Of a stretch of 64,000 bases of DNA, positions 39,090 through 48,771 are shown piece after piece. The stretch is from the NCBI RefSeq assembly GCF_001591105.1, contig NZ_BCUD01000015.1, forward strand, positions 1-64,000. Reading direction: 5' to 3'. A program made the position numbers and the translations under genes. Source of the stretch: Vibrio nereis NBRC 15637 (GTDB taxonomy: Bacteria > Pseudomonadota > Gammaproteobacteria > Enterobacterales > Vibrionaceae). Position 1 is the first letter of the stretch. Each line of letters starts with the position of its first letter. The notes beneath the pieces were generated by a model. That model was not told where the DNA came from. It saw only the letters and a list, made by a program, of their open reading frames with translations, and searched no databases.

Positions 39090-41044
39090 TTGCTGAAATT
39101 GGTCATTTCGCTCTGATTGTCTCTTTAGCCATGGCAGCGCTGTTAAGTATATTGCCATTGGTAGGAGCATCCAGAAATAACACCATGTTAATGAACACTG
39201 CAAGACCACTGTCTTGGGGAATGTTCTTATTACTCTTTATTTCGTTTTGTGCGCTGCTGTGGGCATTTTATACGAACGATTTTACGCTCAACTATGTTGC
39301 GTCCAACTCAAACAGCCAATTGCCTTGGTATTACCGTCTAACCGCGGTTTGGGGGGCTCATGAAGGTTCTCTATTATTGTGGGTATTGATCCAAGCGGCT
39401 TGGACCATCGCGGTTGCAACATTCAGTCGAGGTATGCCTCAAGAATCGGTTGCCCGAGTACTTGCTGTCATGGGGATGATCAGTGTTGGCTTTTTGCTGT
39501 TTGTCATCGTTACTTCCAACCCATTCCTACGTACGCTTCCGTTTTTTCCAGTCGATGGACGTGATCTGAACCCGCTGCTGCAAGATCCTGGTCTGATTAT
39601 TCACCCACCTATGCTGTACATGGGTTACGTAGGCTTCTCGGTTGCTTTCTCTTTTGCTATCGCATCTTTAATGACTGGTCGTTTGGACACGGCTTGGGCT
39701 CGTTGGTCGCGCCCTTGGACGACAGCTGCGTGGCTATTTTTGACTCTTGGTATCGCTCTAGGCTCTTGGTGGGCGTATTACGAACTTGGCTGGGGCGGCT
39801 GGTGGTTCTGGGATCCAGTAGAGAACGCGTCATTTATGCCATGGCTGGCAGGTACAGCCCTGATGCACTCTTTAGCCGTAACCGAAAAACGTGGCACCTT
39901 TAAAGCGTGGACCGTGTTGTTAGCCATTTCAGCATTCTCGCTAAGCCTGCTGGGTACGTTCCTTGTTCGTTCAGGGATCTTGGTTTCCGTTCACGCGTTT
40001 GCTTCGGATCCGTCTCGAGGCATGTTTATCCTCGGTTTCCTAGTCTTTGTTATCGGCGGCTCATTATTGTTGTTTGCGCTGAAAGGGGCTTCGGTACGAG
40101 TTCGCGGCAACTTTGCTCTCGCTTCTCGTGAAAATGCTCTTTTAGCCAATAACGTATTACTGATTGCCGCTCTTGTGGTTGTATTGGTGGGCACCTTGCT
40201 ACCACTAGTGCATAAACAGATTGGTTTGGGCTCTGTTTCTATCGGCGCGCCGTTCTTTGACATGTTGTTTGCGTGGTTGATGATTCCTTTCTCATTCTTG
40301 TTAGGTATTGGCCCGCTGATTCGCTGGAAAAGAGATGATCTGTCAGGCTTGATTAAGCCAATGGCAATTTCTGGTGTCGCATCGCTTGCGCTTGCGGGCC
40401 TCTGTGTCACCTTGTTCTCTGAATACTTCCAGTTTATGGCGTACTTAGGTTGGGTGATGGCGTTTTGGATCATCTTTATGCATGGCTTTGAGTTGCACGA
40501 GCGTGCCACGCATCGTCATAGCTTCTCAGTGGGTATTAAAAAGCTGCAGCGCAGCCACTGGGCGATGATGTTTGGCCATATTGGTTTAGCTGTTTCAGTG
40601 ATCGGTATCGCAATGGTACAGAACTACAGTATCGAAAGAGATGTACGTTTGGCACCAGGTGAGCACTATGAGATCCAAGGCTATGATTTCTACTTTAAAG
40701 GTCTTCGTGACAAAGATGGTCCGAACTACGATGGTTACATTGCTGACTTTGAAGTAACGCGTAATGGTGAGTATGTAAATACGCTGCATGCAGAAAAGCG
40801 TTTCTATAACACCGCGCGTTCAATGATGACAGAAGCAGCTATTGATCGTGGCGTAACACGCGATCTGTACATCGCTATGGGTGAACGCTTAGAAGATAAT
40901 AAGTCTTGGGCAGTTCGCATTTACCACAAACCATTTGTTCGTTGGATTTGGGCGGGTGCATTGCTTATGGCCTTAGGTGGAGCGATTGCAATCAGCGATA
41001 AGCGCTACCGTTTTAGAAAGGCTTCGAAGGCTCAGGAGGCATAA
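39086..41044 (+). CDS. ccmF: Cytochrome c heme lyase subunit CcmF
   Basis: CcmF transfers heme from CcmE to apocytochrome c. The 652-residue polytopic protein has the WWD domain [18 protein letters not shown] and conserved histidines in [13 protein letters not shown] and [13 protein letters not shown]. Overlaps ccmE by 4 bases and ccmG by 1. Confidence 0.97.
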   Translation: MIAEIGHFALIVSLAMAALLSILPLVGASRNNTMLMNTARPLSWGMFLLLFISFCALLWAFYTNDFTLNYVASNSNSQLPWYYRLTAVWGAHEGSLLLWVLIQAAWTIAVATFSRGMPQESVARVLAVMGMISVGFLLFVIVTSNPFLRTLPFFPVDGRDLNPLLQDPGLIIHPPMLYMGYVGFSVAFSFAIASLMTGRLDTAWARWSRPWTTAAWLFLTLGIALGSWWAYYELGWGGWWFWDPVENASFMPWLAGTALMHSLAVTEKRGTFKAWTVLLAISAFSLSLLGTFLVRSGILVSVHAFASDPSRGMFILGFLVFVIGGSLLLFALKGASVRVRGNFALASRENALLANNVLLIAALVVVLVGTLLPLVHKQIGLGSVSIGAPFFDMLFAWLMIPFSFLLGIGPLIRWKRDDLSGLIKPMAISGVASLALAGLCVTLFSEYFQFMAYLGWVMAFWIIFMHGFELHERATHRHSFSVGIKKLQRSHWAMMFGHIGLAVSVIGIAMVQNYSIERDVRLAPGEHYEIQGYDFYFKGLRDKDGPNYDGYIADFEVTRNGEYVNTLHAEKRFYNTARSMMTEAAIDRGVTRDLYIAMGERLEDNKSWAVRIYHKPFVRWIWAGALLMALGGAIAISDKRYRFRKASKAQEA

Positions 41045-41598
41045 TGAATAAGAAACATCTATTTATTCCGCTGGTTGTGTTTTTGGGCTTAGTAGCGGTG
41101 TTTGCTACTCAGCTTATCAAAAACTCTCATGGTGATGACCCGACCAAACTTGAATCCGTGTTGGTTGGGAAATCTGTTCCTGAGTTTCGTTTAGAAGACC
41201 TTGCAGAGCCGGGCAAACTATACGACCAAGAGATCTTTAAAGGTGAGCCTCTGCTACTAAACGTTTGGGCGACGTGGTGCCCAACTTGCTACGCAGAACA
41301 CCAGTACCTAAATGAGCTGGCTAGCGAAGGCGTTAAGATCATTGGCATGAACTACAAAGATGATCGTACTAAAGCTGTTGGCTGGTTGAATGACTTAGGC
41401 AACCCATACCTCATTAGCTTATTTGATGGTAATGGCATGCTTGGTCTAGATTTGGGGGTTTACGGTGCACCAGAAACCTTCTTAATCGATGCTAATGGTG
41501 TGATTCGTTACCGCCATGTGGGTGATGTAAACACTCGTAACTGGAACGAAAAACTCAAGCCAATATATGAAGAGTTGCTGGCGGAGGCGAAACAATGA
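41044..41598 (+). CDS. ccmG: Thiol:disulfide interchange protein CcmG/DsbE
   Basis: CcmG reduces apocytochrome c cysteines before heme attachment. N-terminal membrane anchor (residues ~5-23), thioredoxin fold with NVWATWCPTCYAEH (CPTC active site) and cis-Pro loop YGAPETFLID. 184 residues. Confidence 0.95.
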   Translation: MNKKHLFIPLVVFLGLVAVFATQLIKNSHGDDPTKLESVLVGKSVPEFRLEDLAEPGKLYDQEIFKGEPLLLNVWATWCPTCYAEHQYLNELASEGVKIIGMNYKDDRTKAVGWLNDLGNPYLISLFDGNGMLGLDLGVYGAPETFLIDANGVIRYRHVGDVNTRNWNEKLKPIYEELLAEAKQ

Positions 41599-42074
41599 AA
41601 AAGTTAATCATTTCACTGTTTGCTGCGCTAACACTCTCGATGGCAGCGCAAGCAGCGATTCAGGTGTATGAATTTGAAACGCTTGAGCAAGAACAACAGT
41701 TTAAAGAGTTGGGTAACACACTGCGTTGTCCAAAATGTCAGAACAACACCATAGCTGACTCCAACGCGGAGCTTGCCGTCGACCTGCGTCAAAAAGTGTA
41801 CGAAATGACCAAGCAGGGCAAGTCGAAGCAAGAAATTATCGACTACATGACGGCACGTTACGGTAATTTCGTTACGTATAACCCTCCGTTTACGGCGGCG
41901 ACCTCTATCTTATGGCTAGGCCCATTGTTTGTGGTTGTGTTTGGTTTTGGTTTTATCATTCTTAGAAGCCGAGCTAAAAAAGTTCAGCCGAAGAAGAATC
42001 AGTCTTGGGATAAAGATAAAGAAGCACGTTTGCACGAACTGCTGAACGAAAAGAACAATGAGGATAAGCAGTAA
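41595..42074 (+). CDS. ccmH: Cytochrome c maturation oxidoreductase CcmH
   Basis: CcmH interacts with apocytochrome c and heme lyase. Signal peptide (MKKLIISLFAALTLSMAAQA), active site LRCPKCQNN, C-terminal membrane helix (~100-120). 159 residues: the short form, separate from CcmI, unlike the fused CcmH of E. coli. Confidence 0.94.
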   Translation: MKKLIISLFAALTLSMAAQAAIQVYEFETLEQEQQFKELGNTLRCPKCQNNTIADSNAELAVDLRQKVYEMTKQGKSKQEIIDYMTARYGNFVTYNPPFTAATSILWLGPLFVVVFGFGFIILRSRAKKVQPKKNQSWDKDKEARLHELLNEKNNEDKQ

Positions 42075-43294
42075 TGACACTTTTTTGGGTAGCTTCGGTT
42101 GTTCTTATTGTCTTCAGCTGTATTTTGCTTGCTCTGCCTATATACAGACAAAAAGCAAATAATGATGCGGCTTTACGTGATGAAATGAACAAAGCGTTTT
42201 ATAAAGACCGACTTTCTGAGTTGAAAGAAGAGACAGATGAAGGCTTAGTTGAGGATCAGCAAGACCTTATTGATGATTTGAAGCAGTCTCTGCTTGATGA
42301 TATTCCTGCAGACGATAAGCAAGGTACAGGAAGTCAAATCTCTCCTATGGCTGTGTTGATCCCGTCTGTTTTACTTGTGGTTGGTATTTCGTACGGGTTG
42401 TACGCCAAGCTAGGTGCATACGACGATGTACAGGAGTGGCATCAAGTATCGGCGAACTTGCCAGCTTTGTCTAAAAAGTTAATGTCACCAGAAGGCGCAG
42501 CGTTAAGCGAAGATGAAATGCGCGACTTAACGTTGGCATTAAGAACTCGCCTACACTACGAACCGGAAGATTCAACAGGTTGGTTGTTGCTTGGGCGTAT
42601 TGCCCTGGCAAACCGAGACGTCGATACTGCCATTGGTTCAATGAAAAAAGCCTACAGCATAGAGCCTAAAGATTCCGATGTGATGCTAGGTTACGCGCAA
42701 GCCTTAATGTTGTCTCAAGATGATGTTGACCAAGAAAATGCTCGCCGCATTCTTGGCGATCTTGTCAAGAATGACTACGTTGATTTACGCGTTTTCTCTC
42801 TATTAGCTTTTGATGCATTTGAGCGTAAAGACTTCCCTGCGGCCATTCGCTACTGGAGTATTATGCAGCAAATGATTGGTCCTCAAGACAGCCGTTACCA
42901 AATGTTAAGTCGCAGTATTGAGAATGCACAGAAACAAATGGGTCAGAAGGTTGGTACTGGCAAGTCTGTATCTGTCACAATCTCCGTAGCGGATAACGTT
43001 AATGTCGATCAAAATGCGGCACTGATTGTCTCTATCCATACAGCAGACGGTTCACCTATGCCGGTTGCTGCGGCTCGCTACCCTGTTGGTCAATTACCAC
43101 GTACAGTGGTTTTAGATGATGGCAATAGCATGATCGCGGAACGTAAGCTATCTGCTCTAGATTCTTTGTTAGTTCGAGTTCGCATCGACAGCGATGGTAA
43201 TGTCGCAACGAAACAAGGGGACTGGTTTGGTGAGAGTGAAGTCGCTAAAATGGGCGAACCTGTGCAGGTTGTCATCGATAATCAGTACCAATAA
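42074..43294 (+). CDS. ccmI: Apocytochrome c chaperone CcmI
   Basis: CcmI binds apocytochrome c for the lyase. Two membrane helices (~5-22 and ~95-113) enclose a cytoplasmic loop; a periplasmic TPR region follows (~150-290; GWLLLGRIALANRDVDTAIG). The C-terminal beta-rich domain starts near SVTISVADNVNV. 406 residues. Last ccm gene, before a strong terminator. Confidence 0.93.
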   Translation: MTLFWVASVVLIVFSCILLALPIYRQKANNDAALRDEMNKAFYKDRLSELKEETDEGLVEDQQDLIDDLKQSLLDDIPADDKQGTGSQISPMAVLIPSVLLVVGISYGLYAKLGAYDDVQEWHQVSANLPALSKKLMSPEGAALSEDEMRDLTLALRTRLHYEPEDSTGWLLLGRIALANRDVDTAIGSMKKAYSIEPKDSDVMLGYAQALMLSQDDVDQENARRILGDLVKNDYVDLRVFSLLAFDAFERKDFPAAIRYWSIMQQMIGPQDSRYQMLSRSIENAQKQMGQKVGTGKSVSVTISVADNVNVDQNAALIVSIHTADGSPMPVAAARYPVGQLPRTVVLDDGNSMIAERKLSALDSLLVRVRIDSDGNVATKQGDWFGESEVAKMGEPVQVVIDNQYQ

Positions 43295-43311
43295 CCGCCA
43301 TTAGAAACAAT

Positions 43312-43339
43312 AAAGGCCGGTATTATACCGGCCTTTTTT
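43312..43339 (+). terminator. Terminator of the ccm operon
   Basis: AAAGGCCGGTA-TTA-TACCGGCCTTT (approx.) with six Ts. It ends just before the mlaA leader. Confidence 0.93.
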
Positions 43340-43354
43340 ATGGAAATTATAATA

Positions 43355-44134
43355 ATGAAGAATAGTATTAAGTCTCAGTTTTGGCTAATAATGTGTGCTG
43401 CTCTAGCGTTGTCTGGTTGCGCTGGAACGCCACAAGAGGAGAGGGACGGTGAGGAAACATCAGCTGTGTTGGAGTCTGAAGTTAATGACCCGTTCGAAGG
43501 CTTTAACCGAACTATGTGGACGATTAACTACGACTATCTAGACCCGTATATTGTAAGACCAGCTGCTGTAGCGTACGTCGATTACACGCCATCTCCGATC
43601 CGCACAGGTATTGCTAACTTTTTGGGAAACTTGGACGAGCCTTCCAGTATCGTCAATAACATACTCATGGGCAATGGGGCCAAAGCCGTTGACCACTTTA
43701 ACCGTTTTTGGATTAACTCTACCTTTGGCTTACTTGGTCTCATTGATATCGCATCAGCGGCAGGCATCACAGATCACAACGAAAAAGCATTTAGCGATGC
43801 TGTCGGCCACTATGGCGTTGGTAATGGTCCTTATGTGATGGTTCCGGGGTATGGCCCGTGGACGGTTAGGGAATCAGTGGATGTGGTGGATGGTACCTAC
43901 GTGCCTCTTTCCTACTTAAATATTTGGGCCGGGTTAGGCAAATGGGCATTAGAGGGGCTAGAGAGCCGTGCGGCCTTAGTACCACAAGAGGCGATGTTAG
44001 ATAACTCGCCAGATCCTTACGCGTTAACTCGTGATGCTTACCTTCAGCGCCAAGACTTTAAGGCGGAGGTTGAAACGGACGAGTACGATGAAGAAGAGGA
44101 AGCGTACTTAGACGAATATCTAGATGATTACTAG
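43355..44134 (+). CDS. mlaA: MlaA (VacJ) outer-membrane lipoprotein
   Basis: MlaA removes mislocalised phospholipids from the outer leaflet and passes them to MlaC for retrograde transport. Lipoprotein signal with lipobox LSGC (Cys22), then the family core VNDPFEGFNRTMWTINYDYLD and GPYVMVPGYGPWTVRE. The acidic C-terminal tail is typical. I chose ATG 43355 (MKNSIKSQFW); the in-frame ATG at 43340 lies right at the terminator end. About 259 residues. Monocistronic. Confidence 0.94.
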   Translation: MKNSIKSQFWLIMCAALALSGCAGTPQEERDGEETSAVLESEVNDPFEGFNRTMWTINYDYLDPYIVRPAAVAYVDYTPSPIRTGIANFLGNLDEPSSIVNNILMGNGAKAVDHFNRFWINSTFGLLGLIDIASAAGITDHNEKAFSDAVGHYGVGNGPYVMVPGYGPWTVRESVDVVDGTYVPLSYLNIWAGLGKWALEGLESRAALVPQEAMLDNSPDPYALTRDAYLQRQDFKAEVETDEYDEEEEAYLDEYLDDY

Positions 44135-44158
44135 GTCAGTTTATAAATACTGAAAAAG

Positions 44159-44190
44159 AAAGGCTTGGTCACTGATGACCAAGCCTTTTT
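44159..44190 (+). terminator. Terminator after mlaA, convergent with fadL
   Basis: AAAGGCTTGGTC-ACTGAT-GACCAAGCCTTTTT; the A/T flanks could make it bidirectional. Confidence 0.9.
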
Positions 44191-44213
44191 AATGTACGCA
44201 TGAAAGCAATAGA

Positions 44214-45521
44214 TTAGAAACGGTAGTTAGCTTGTACACCGATTAGCCAAACATTACCGGTTGTTTCACCGACAAACTTGCCTCCAACAGCTTGTGCTGC
44301 ATCATCAGAAGCATAACCACGAGATTCGGTGATTGGTGCGTCTTTGGCAATGATATAAGTGAAGCCGCCATCTAGGGTGAATTGCGTGGTGACGTCATAG
44401 CTTGCACCTAGGCTTAGCCAAGTACGGTCAGTTTCTGGGATGGTGATCGTACGGTTCTTATCGTTAACTGCTGATGTGTCGTAAGCGATACCAGTGCGTA
44501 GTGCCAGCTTTGGATCCACTTGATAAGTTGCACCGACTGCAAAGCGATAGTTGTCTTCCCAGTTTTCCACTTTGACTGTTTGGGAGTCTAGAGTATTTAG
44601 ATCCGCATATAACTCTTTAAAACTACTCCAATCTGTCCAGTTTACGCTCATATGCATTGCAAGCTGTTCGGTTAATTGGTGGAAGCTAGCTAGTTCAGCA
44701 GTTTGAGGAAGTGCTAAATCCATTGAACCTTTATCGTTTGCTACAGGGAAACCTGCTTGTTTCTGGAGAATTTTTGCATTGCCAGAAAGCTTCAGCTCAA
44801 CCTCTGACTTGTAGCTGAAACCGATACGGTGGTCATTATTGATTTGCCATGCTGTACCAACTTGCCAGCCCCAAGCGGTATCATCACCTTCCATGTATTT
44901 TAGGGGGGTGCCCTCATCAAGACCAAAAGCGTTGACCTTTGGTGCCGAGGCCCCAAAGCTGCCTTCACCCATGATATAGCGAACGCCACCACCAATACTA
45001 ATTGTTTCTGCAACTTGGTAACCAGTATTCAAGTTAGCTTCTACGGTGGTCACACTGGCTTCATCACCAAAGTGTGATGCGGCAAAGCCCGTACCTAATT
45101 CGGTTTCCATGCCGTAGTTTGTGCCTAACGCAAAACCGACAGCTAACTTGTCTGAATAGCGATGAGAAATGTATAGGTTAGGAATGATTGCATCGTGAGC
45201 GAAGTCTGACGACTTGGCTGAGCTTTTAGGAAGCGTTTTGTTCAATGATTCAGAACCATCAACAGAACCATCCACATCTAAATTTGGGTTTACATAGATT
45301 GCACCAACCGAAACTTGCGTACCTTCTAGGTAAGTTAACATTGCAGGGTTGCGCCATTGTGCACTGGCATTGTCAGCCATAGCGGCTTCGCCTGCGTATG
45401 CGCGGCCAAGACCTGTTGCTGAGTATTCTGCTAGCTGGAAACCTGCTGCAGTAGCTGTTGACGATACAGTCGCTAAGCCACAAGCCACTGCGAAAGATAA
45501 GAGAGTCTTATTCGTTTTCAT
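44214..45521 (-). CDS. fadL: FadL-family outer-membrane long-chain fatty acid porin (copy 1)
   Basis: FadL imports long-chain fatty acids across the outer membrane. Signal peptide (MKTNKTLLSFAVACGLATVS... to ATAA), mature N-terminus AGFQLAEYSATGLGRAYAGE with the plug motif NASAQWRNPAML, then a 14-strand barrel ending in YRF. About 435 residues. ATG 45521 gives a clean signal peptide; ATG 45542 adds seven residues. Tandem with a second FadL homologue, each with its own upstream region and terminator context. Confidence 0.9.
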   Translation of the reverse strand: MKTNKTLLSFAVACGLATVSSTATAAGFQLAEYSATGLGRAYAGEAAMADNASAQWRNPAMLTYLEGTQVSVGAIYVNPNLDVDGSVDGSESLNKTLPKSSAKSSDFAHDAIIPNLYISHRYSDKLAVGFALGTNYGMETELGTGFAASHFGDEASVTTVEANLNTGYQVAETISIGGGVRYIMGEGSFGASAPKVNAFGLDEGTPLKYMEGDDTAWGWQVGTAWQINNDHRIGFSYKSEVELKLSGNAKILQKQAGFPVANDKGSMDLALPQTAELASFHQLTEQLAMHMSVNWTDWSSFKELYADLNTLDSQTVKVENWEDNYRFAVGATYQVDPKLALRTGIAYDTSAVNDKNRTITIPETDRTWLSLGASYDVTTQFTLDGGFTYIIAKDAPITESRGYASDDAAQAVGGKFVGETTGNVWLIGVQANYRF

Positions 45522-45644
45522 TGTAATGTTCGCTGAATTCATTCAAATTTAGTCGAACGATCATAAGGTTAGAGTTATTACTTTAGAAATGCTAAGCAGA
45601 GAAATGGCTGATTTTAGTGTTTTATACTTATATATTATTTTAGG

Positions 45645-45659
45645 TAGTTAAAATAACTA
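45645..45659. promoter_or_regulatory. Perfect inverted repeat upstream of fadL copy 1
   Basis: TAGTTA-AAA-TAACTA, perfect 6-bp arms; possible operator about 125 bases before the start. Regulator unknown. Confidence 0.45.
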
Positions 45660-45789
45660 GTGTTTTAGCTCATTTGGTTTGATTTCAGCGTACACATGTA
45701 GCACTGAACTGCCTTTAGTGATTACAGGTGTAAGCTTAAAATGAGCGAACAAAAATGCATATCTTTGTCCAATATAAAACATATAAAAA

Positions 45790-45818
45790 CAAAAAAGGGC
45801 CGGTATAAACCGACCCTT
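45790..45818 (-). terminator. Terminator of fadL copy 2
   Basis: Read leftward: AAGGGTCGGT-TTAT-ACCGGCCCTT then TTTTGTTTTT. One G-U wobble shows it folds in the leftward RNA. Confidence 0.85.
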
Positions 45819-45840
45819 AAGTACATACTTTTGCTTAAGC

Positions 45841-47133
45841 TTAGAAGCTGCGGCTGTACTGAAGACCCATTAGGATAGCGTCAGCACGCGTTGTACCTTC
45901 GACTTGAGTTGCTAAATATACACCTTGGGTGCCTGTAGGAAGAACTTTATTTTCTTTCACCTCAACATCATCACCCATTAGGTAAGTAAAGCCGAAGTCA
46001 ATGTTTGACTTAGCATCTAGGTGGTATGTGAAGCCAGTCGAGAACCATTGACGGTCAGAATCTGGAACAGAAATTGATGTTAGTTCATCTTGCGCGCTCG
46101 TGTCGTACATGTAGCCTGCGCGCAGTGTCCAATCGTTGCTCATGTAGTATGTACCGCCAATAGCGTAGTGCATACCATTTTGCCATTCGTAGTCATTTAG
46201 CTTGCCACTTTTTTTGGCTTGAAGTACGTCGAATGAGTCCCAGCCAATGTATTGCACACTGTAGTGTACGGCGAATTTAGTACCTTCTAATTTGTGGTAA
46301 CCAGAGAACTCTAGAATATCAGGCAACGGCATGTATAGCGTATCTTCGATAGCGCTATTAGAAGCTAAGTAACCAGCATAGTTAATATCACCTTTTGCTT
46401 CTAGCTTAGGAGAGTAATGGTACGCTAAACCAAAGCGGTTATTTTCGTTTAGTTCGTACACTGTGCCTAGGTTAAAGCCAAGAGCCCAACCATCTGCATC
46501 AACATCAAGAAGTTCCGTTCCGCTGGCAAGAGAACGCTTTAGCTCCCCTTTACCGTAGATAGCGTCAAGACCTGCGCCTACACTCCATTGTTGATTTATA
46601 CGAAATGAGCCAGCGATGCCCAAGTTAAAGCTTTTGACGTCGGTCGTACCACCGTACTCACCAGCAGGGTAGCTATCAGCAAACTCTGTCTTGGTGCCAA
46701 AGTTTGTGTACGCATTGATACCCCATGCAAACTTATCGTTTACAGGCACGATTAGATGGATATTTGGTGCGATTGAAGTATCACCGGCATCGTCGTAATT
46801 AGCGCTTGTTTGGGTGGGAGCTTGTAGAGGGTTACCTGCACCATCTACTAATAGTTGTGTGTAAGTTGCATCTTTTACTTCGATCATCGAAGTGATGCTT
46901 TCAAAACCAAGTGAAAACTCAGTTTTGTCAAATAGTGCCATTGCTGCTGCGTTACGTGCCATTACAGAAGCGTTATCTGCAATAACTGCGTCACCAGCAA
47001 ATGCGCGGCCAATACCGGTCGCTGATTGAGCATTAAGTTGGAAACCCGCAGCCATTGCTTGCTGTGAAGCGAGTGTTGCGGTTGTGATTGTCACTGCTAA
47101 AAGTGATTTCTTAAACAGACGCGAGTTGTTCAT
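45841..47133 (-). CDS. FadL-family outer-membrane protein (copy 2)
   Basis: Second FadL-type porin, 430 residues. Signal peptide (MNNSRLFKKSLLAVTITTAT... to AMAA), mature start AGFQLNAQSATGIGRAFAGD, plug-like segment NASVMARNAAAMALF, barrel ending in YSRSF. It is clearly homologous to copy 1 but divergent in the loops and N-terminal plug (MARNAAAMAL versus AQWRNPAMLT), suggesting a different substrate range. Family function: uptake of fatty acids or other hydrophobic compounds. Confidence 0.88.
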   Translation of the reverse strand: MNNSRLFKKSLLAVTITTATLASQQAMAAGFQLNAQSATGIGRAFAGDAVIADNASVMARNAAAMALFDKTEFSLGFESITSMIEVKDATYTQLLVDGAGNPLQAPTQTSANYDDAGDTSIAPNIHLIVPVNDKFAWGINAYTNFGTKTEFADSYPAGEYGGTTDVKSFNLGIAGSFRINQQWSVGAGLDAIYGKGELKRSLASGTELLDVDADGWALGFNLGTVYELNENNRFGLAYHYSPKLEAKGDINYAGYLASNSAIEDTLYMPLPDILEFSGYHKLEGTKFAVHYSVQYIGWDSFDVLQAKKSGKLNDYEWQNGMHYAIGGTYYMSNDWTLRAGYMYDTSAQDELTSISVPDSDRQWFSTGFTYHLDAKSNIDFGFTYLMGDDVEVKENKVLPTGTQGVYLATQVEGTTRADAILMGLQYSRSF

Positions 47134-47202
47134 TCTTGCTTTATCCTTATTTTTTCGCCTCTAGGTGGGCGATATTTTTGAGCAAAAGCTCAGTGGTGGC
47201 TG

Positions 47203-47219
47203 ATACTAGACTCTAGTAT
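47203..47219. promoter_or_regulatory. Perfect inverted repeat in fadL copy 2 leader
   Basis: ATACTAGA-C-TCTAGTAT: perfect 8-bp arms around one base, 70 bases upstream of the start, near the likely transcription start. Candidate operator. Confidence 0.55.
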
Positions 47220-47228
47220 AAAATATAG

Positions 47229-47242
47229 AAATCCGACCATTG
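47229..47242 (-). promoter_or_regulatory. FadR-like half-matched site upstream of fadL copy 2
   Basis: Minus strand CAATGGTCGGATTT shares TGGTCNGA with the FadR consensus but diverges in the second arm. Weaker than the fadI site. Confidence 0.4.
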
Positions 47243-47331
47243 CCAATTAGGGCGATAAAATTAAGGAAATGATGCTTATCTGGCAGGAAAATGCTGCAAA
47301 AAACGCCTTTTTAGAGTTAAAGCTCTATAAA

Positions 47332-47370
47332 ATAGCAAAAATAAAGGCTTGAAATAATGTTTCAAGCCTT
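47332..47370 (-). terminator. Terminator of the ECF sigma / DUF3379 operon
   Basis: An 11-bp perfect stem AAGGCTTGAAA/TTTCAAGCCTT with a 5-base loop, then TTATTTTTG in the leftward direction. Confidence 0.9.
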
Positions 47371-47399
47371 GAAGTGGATCACAAAATGTTATCATTTTG

Positions 47400-48131
47400 T
47401 TAAATTGATGGTTTGATGATTTTGACTATCTTTTCTGCGATTTTTGCTACGTTTTCACCTTGCTCTCCGACAAGTACCATACTTGTGTTACCCATCGGTT
47501 CGACAACCCCAGACATGCCTTTTTGAATAAACTGCTCTGATTGAGCAGAGGCCATACCTGCAATAAACAGGGTGACTTTGCCAAGCTCCCCTTGGAATAC
47601 CATATGAAGCGCGTTGGATTTACCAAACCCACAATGATTCAGGTAATAGACATGGTATGGAAATTGTTCGCTAAGCTGATGAGCAAAAGGAAGCATTTTT
47701 GCATTGATCTGGGCAGATTGGACTTGCTCATCAAGATTATCAACGAAAGGTTTTTCATCTAGAACGTGTTTGATTGCCGTATCAGCAATATTTGCTTGTG
47801 CTGGCGGAACCACAAGGTTGCCCCAGTTTATTTGTCCAACTAGTAAGCCCGCGACAAATGCAATTGATGCCGCCATCGCCATCGCTCGTTTGGCAAAGCT
47901 AGGGCGTATGATCTTATCTTCTTGCGCTGTTGAGGTTTGATTGAACAGAATACGATCGGCAAGGTCGACAGGCACATCTACCGCCATAGCTTTTGCGATT
48001 TGATTATCCAGATCTAAAATTTCATCGGCAAACTTACTATTAGCTTCGCTTCCTTTTATTGCAGCTGTGAGTTCACTGTCTCTATATTTTGGATCGGACA
48101 TAATGCGACGACGAAATTCTAATTCATCCAT
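47400..48131 (-). CDS. DUF3379 single-pass membrane protein, likely anti-sigma partner
   Basis: A 243-residue DUF3379 protein. Residues 1-80 are charged and cytoplasmic-like (MDELEFRRRIMSDPKYRDSE), one membrane helix is near 85-105 (AMAASIAFVAGLLVGQI), and the rest is probably periplasmic (YYLNHCGFGKSNALHMVFQG). It has no zinc-binding HxxxCxxC motif. ATG 48131 has AGGGGG seven bases upstream and overlaps the sigma gene by 8 bases. The overlap and topology are those of membrane anti-sigma factors; that role is inferred. Confidence 0.75.
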   Translation of the reverse strand: MDELEFRRRIMSDPKYRDSELTAAIKGSEANSKFADEILDLDNQIAKAMAVDVPVDLADRILFNQTSTAQEDKIIRPSFAKRAMAMAASIAFVAGLLVGQINWGNLVVPPAQANIADTAIKHVLDEKPFVDNLDEQVQSAQINAKMLPFAHQLSEQFPYHVYYLNHCGFGKSNALHMVFQGELGKVTLFIAGMASAQSEQFIQKGMSGVVEPMGNTSMVLVGEQGENVAKIAEKIVKIIKPSI

Positions 48132-48687
48132 TTTTCTGCCCCCTACGATTGTTTTCTGGATCAATCAACTCTTTAAGCTGATTACGCGCTCTGAACAAGC
48201 GAGTCATCACGGTATTTTTATTTAGACCTAGTATCGCGCCAATCTCTTCACCACTGAAGCCAGCCACCACTTGTAGAAATAACGGCTCACGGTAATCGAC
48301 ATCAAGCTTCATGATCTGGGCTTGAATCCACTCAGTTTGATGATGTGGATCGTCATTTACTTTGGCTTCATTACCAAAGTCATCAATATCAACTAAGTCC
48401 AGTTGCTTACGCTCGAAGCGACGCGCATTTTCTCGTCTTAGAATCGTGATTAACCAAGATTTAGCCGCTTTTTCATCTTGAAGGCTGTCGAGCGACTTCC
48501 AAGCTCTCAAGCAAGTTTCTTGCACGAGATCTTCGGAAACCGTTGGATCTTTACACAGCCAATAAGCATAGCGGTATAAGTCTCGGTGATACGCTCTCAC
48601 TAGCGCTTCATATTTTCTTTGCTTGTCCATATCCGAGTTGACCGGAGGTGGGGACTTTTTCTTCCCAAAGAAGTTAATTATTGACAC
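48124..48687 (-). CDS. ECF sigma factor (sigma70 family)
   Basis: A 187-residue extracytoplasmic-function sigma factor. Region 2 is LVRAYHRDLYRYAYWLCKD...EDLVQETCLRAWKSL; region 4 is YREPLFLQVVAGFSGEEIG and NKNTVMTRLFRARNQL. GTG 48687 follows GGGAGG by five bases; a shorter start at MDKQRKYEAL (20th residue) is possible. Coupled to the downstream DUF3379 gene. The regulon and inducing signal are not visible here. Confidence 0.9.
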   Translation of the reverse strand: MSIINFFGKKKSPPPVNSDMDKQRKYEALVRAYHRDLYRYAYWLCKDPTVSEDLVQETCLRAWKSLDSLQDEKAAKSWLITILRRENARRFERKQLDLVDIDDFGNEAKVNDDPHHQTEWIQAQIMKLDVDYREPLFLQVVAGFSGEEIGAILGLNKNTVMTRLFRARNQLKELIDPENNRRGQKNG

Positions 48688-48771
48688 AAGAGCCTCCCTA
48701 CCGCTCTGTGGTTTAAAATTTTGCTTACTTTACCAATCAAATAATAGGCAATATTCACAATGGAGGTGGGT

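Larger units (their letters stand above)
45522..45840. other. Intergenic region between the two fadL genes
   Basis: This 319-base AT-rich gap has no coding frame. It holds the fadL copy 1 leader/promoter zone, a perfect inverted repeat at 45645-45659, and the leftward terminator of copy 2 at its right end. I found no FadR-like GGTCNGACC. Confidence 0.6.

Noticed and set aside
41595..43294. Frameshift splitting a fused CcmH
   Set aside because: Separate CcmH and CcmI, each with its own start and complete domains, is the normal arrangement outside enterobacteria.
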